Assembly (NCBI GenBank): GCA_002256685.1
Contig: NQJH01000118.1
Span: 1-6,084 of the forward strand
DNA: 6,084 nucleotides
Origin: Methylococcaceae bacterium NSP1-2
GTDB taxonomy: Bacteria > Pseudomonadota > Gammaproteobacteria > Methylococcales > Methylomonadaceae
Direction: 5' to 3'
Part shown: positions 4,276 to 6,084 of the stretch, one piece after another
Numbering within the stretch: the stretch's first letter is position 1
Layout: every line of letters starts with the position of its first letter
Position numbers and translations under genes: made by a program
Notes under the pieces: model-generated
Seen by the model: the letters and a program-made list of their open reading frames with translations, nothing else
What the model was told of the DNA's origin: nothing
Databases searched by the model: none

Positions 4276-6084
4276 ATGAATAACACTTTTCTTTCAGAAA
4301 TTACTGGACAACTCGACATTGACCCAGCGGAAACCAAGGAATGGATTGAAGCACTGCAATCCGTATTAGAACAAGATGGTAGTGAACGCGCACATTTTTT
4401 GATTGAACAGCTAGTTGCTGTTACCCGCCACTCAGGTTTTGATATTCCTTTTAGTGCCAATACGGCGTATCTCAATACCATTCCTGTTGCCCAACAAGCA
4501 CAGTTTCACGGTGATGCCACCATCGAACAAAAAATTCGTTCTTATGTGCGCTGGAATGCCATGATGATGGTGTTACGCGCTAATAAACATACGAACGTGG
4601 GTGGTCATATTGCTAGCTTTGCCTCCGCTGCCACTTTGTATGATGTCGGTTACAACCATTTTTGGCACGCAGCAAATGAACAGCACGGTGGGGATTTAAT
4701 TTATACCCAAGGGCATTTAACACCCGGTGATTATGCCCGCGCTTTTTTGATAGGTCGCTTAACGCCAGAACAAATGGATAATTTCCGCCAAGAAGTGCAT
4801 GGCGGCGGTTTATCGTCTTATCCACATCCTTGGTTAATGCCGGATTTTTGGCAGTTCCCAACGGTGTCGATGGGTTTAGGTCCAATTATGGCGATTTATC
4901 AAGCCCGATTCATGCGTTATTTGCGCGATCGTGGTTTGGCTGATACCGATGGACGTAAAGTCTGGAGTTTTCTGGGTGATGGTGAAACCGATGAGCCTGA
5001 ATCCTTGGGTGCAATTGGTATGGCAGGGCGTGAGCGACTGGATAATCTTATTTTTGTCGTCAATTGCAATTTGCAACGTTTAGATGGTCCGGTACGCGGC
5101 AACGGCAAAATCATTCAAGAACTAGAAAGCGAATTTCGTGGTGCAGGTTGGAATGTTATTAAATTAGTGTGGGGTCAGCGTTGGGATACGCTACTCGCAC
5201 GCGATAAAGACGGTTTATTAGCCGCTCGTATGATGGAATGTGTCGATGGTGATTATCAAACCTTTAAAGCCAAAAATGGCGCGTATGTACGCGAACATTT
5301 TTTCAATACGCCTGAATTAAAAGCGATGGTTGCTGATTGGTCAGACAGTGATATTTGGGGACTTAACCGTGGTGGTCATGATCCCGCTAAAGTATTTGCG
5401 GCGTTTCATGCAGCGGTCAATCACAAAGGGCAACCGACTGTTATTCTGGCTAAAACCATTAAAGGTTATGGCATGGGAACATCAGGTGAAGCGCAAAACA
5501 CCTCGCATCAACAGAAAAAAATGGATCAAATTTCACTGGAAAATTTCCGTACTCGTTACGAGTTACCCGTTGATGATGAACAAATTAAAAAATTGCCGTA
5601 TCTAACCTTCCCTGAAGGTTCAAAAGAACTCAACTACATGCAGGAACGTCGCGCTGAATTAGGTGGACATATCCCCTCAAGACGGGCTAAATCTTACGCG
5701 CTGGATGTCCCCGTACTTAGCGATTTTAAAGCTTTGCTGGAAGCCAACGACAAAGAGTCATCCACCACAATGGCATTTGTGCGCTTGTTGAACATCCTGA
5801 CAAAAGATAAAAATATCGGCAAACGCGTTGTGCCGATTGTGCCTGATGAATCACGCACCTTTGGTATGGAAGGCATGTTCCGCCAGCTGGGTATTTGGTC
5901 GCAAGTCGGACAGCTTTACACACCGCAAGATGCCGATCAATTGATGTTCTACAAGGAAGACAAACACGGTCAAGTGTTACAAGAAGGCATTAATGAAGCA
6001 GGTGGTTTATGTGATTGGATAGCCGCAGGTACCTCGTATTCCACGCACAACGTACCGATGATTCCCTTCTTCATTTATTACTCG
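4276..6084 (+). CDS. aceE: Pyruvate dehydrogenase E1 component, homodimeric type (partial, 3' end beyond the window)
   Basis: 603 codons are visible of roughly 890 expected. AceE is the thiamine diphosphate-dependent first enzyme of the pyruvate dehydrogenase complex: it decarboxylates pyruvate and acetylates the E2 lipoyl group in the cytoplasm. The thiamine motif runs from GDGETDEPES (234-243) to NCN (263-265), followed by LQRLDGPVRGNGKI. Active-site histidines are in place: GGHIASF (His111), QGHLTPGDYARAF (His147) and the mobile-loop His411 in NTSHQQKK after KGYGMG. SRTFGMEGMFRQLGI and YKEDKHGQVLQEGINEAGG begin the second domain. The sequence is intact and close to E. coli AceE throughout. 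AGGA (4265-4268) lies 7 nt before the ATG, and the start matches the family. aceF, and perhaps lpd, are expected downstream but not visible. No PdhR-like operator was seen upstream. Confidence 0.97.
   Translation, partial: MNNTFLSEITGQLDIDPAETKEWIEALQSVLEQDGSERAHFLIEQLVAVTRHSGFDIPFSANTAYLNTIPVAQQAQFHGDATIEQKIRSYVRWNAMMMVLRANKHTNVGGHIASFASAATLYDVGYNHFWHAANEQHGGDLIYTQGHLTPGDYARAFLIGRLTPEQMDNFRQEVHGGGLSSYPHPWLMPDFWQFPTVSMGLGPIMAIYQARFMRYLRDRGLADTDGRKVWSFLGDGETDEPESLGAIGMAGRERLDNLIFVVNCNLQRLDGPVRGNGKIIQELESEFRGAGWNVIKLVWGQRWDTLLARDKDGLLAARMMECVDGDYQTFKAKNGAYVREHFFNTPELKAMVADWSDSDIWGLNRGGHDPAKVFAAFHAAVNHKGQPTVILAKTIKGYGMGTSGEAQNTSHQQKKMDQISLENFRTRYELPVDDEQIKKLPYLTFPEGSKELNYMQERRAELGGHIPSRRAKSYALDVPVLSDFKALLEANDKESSTTMAFVRLLNILTKDKNIGKRVVPIVPDESRTFGMEGMFRQLGIWSQVGQLYTPQDADQLMFYKEDKHGQVLQEGINEAGGLCDWIAAGTSYSTHNVPMIPFFIYYS

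Noticed and set aside
4613..5114. Several minus-strand and alternative-frame open frames inside aceE
   Set aside because: They lie opposite or across an intact, strongly conserved coding sequence and have no family features; they are shadows of aceE.

Overview
The window reads as chromosomal DNA of a gammaproteobacterium with moderate to low GC. Three things point there: a yraN-diaA-dolP gene run in E. coli/Pseudomonas order, a type A RNase P RNA next to that run, and a homodimeric-type pyruvate dehydrogenase E1 (AceE). The genus cannot be fixed from sequence alone. A sulfur- or methane-oxidising lineage is only a guess, based on the style of the GTAGGGTGGGCA palindromes.

Layout. Positions 1-2333 are one minus-strand block read from right to left: a small acidic protein of unknown function (2333-2091), YraN (2074-1709), a DiaA-type SIS protein (1690-1103), the outer-membrane lipoprotein DolP (1099-524) and a GlcD-like FAD oxidase cut by the left edge (531-1). 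Gaps are 3-18 bp, or a short overlap, so this is very probably one operon. Its likely promoter (-35 TTGCTA, -10 TAGAAT, 17 bp apart) is bracketed by a perfect 11-bp inverted repeat. Positions 2334-2620 hold that promoter, a small palindrome and a pair of head-to-head hairpin repeats. A secreted DUF3828-like protein lies at 3094-2621 on the minus strand.

Positions 3095-3628 carry no intact gene. They contain a decayed piece of an IS110-family transposase, then a compact 123-bp MITE-like element with 18-bp imperfect terminal inverted repeats and a perfect 8-bp direct repeat (CGTTATCG) on each side. The element sits just upstream of the rnpB promoter. rnpB (about 3629-3978, plus strand) is intact. 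A 297-bp leader and promoter region follows, then aceE (4276 to the right edge, plus strand), of which 603 codons are visible.

How it fits together. In Pseudomonas the order mraZ-rnpB-rsmI-lpoA-yraN-diaA-dolP is known. Here rnpB and yraN-diaA-dolP are still close, but rsmI and lpoA are absent between them, and the gap holds small unknown genes plus mobile-element debris. aceE lies on the other side of rnpB. The window is therefore mostly housekeeping. No defence system, CRISPR array or new multi-gene system was found. The most interesting items are the MITE-like insertion at the rnpB promoter, the operator-like repeat at the operon promoter, and the altered phosphosugar loop in the DiaA-like protein.
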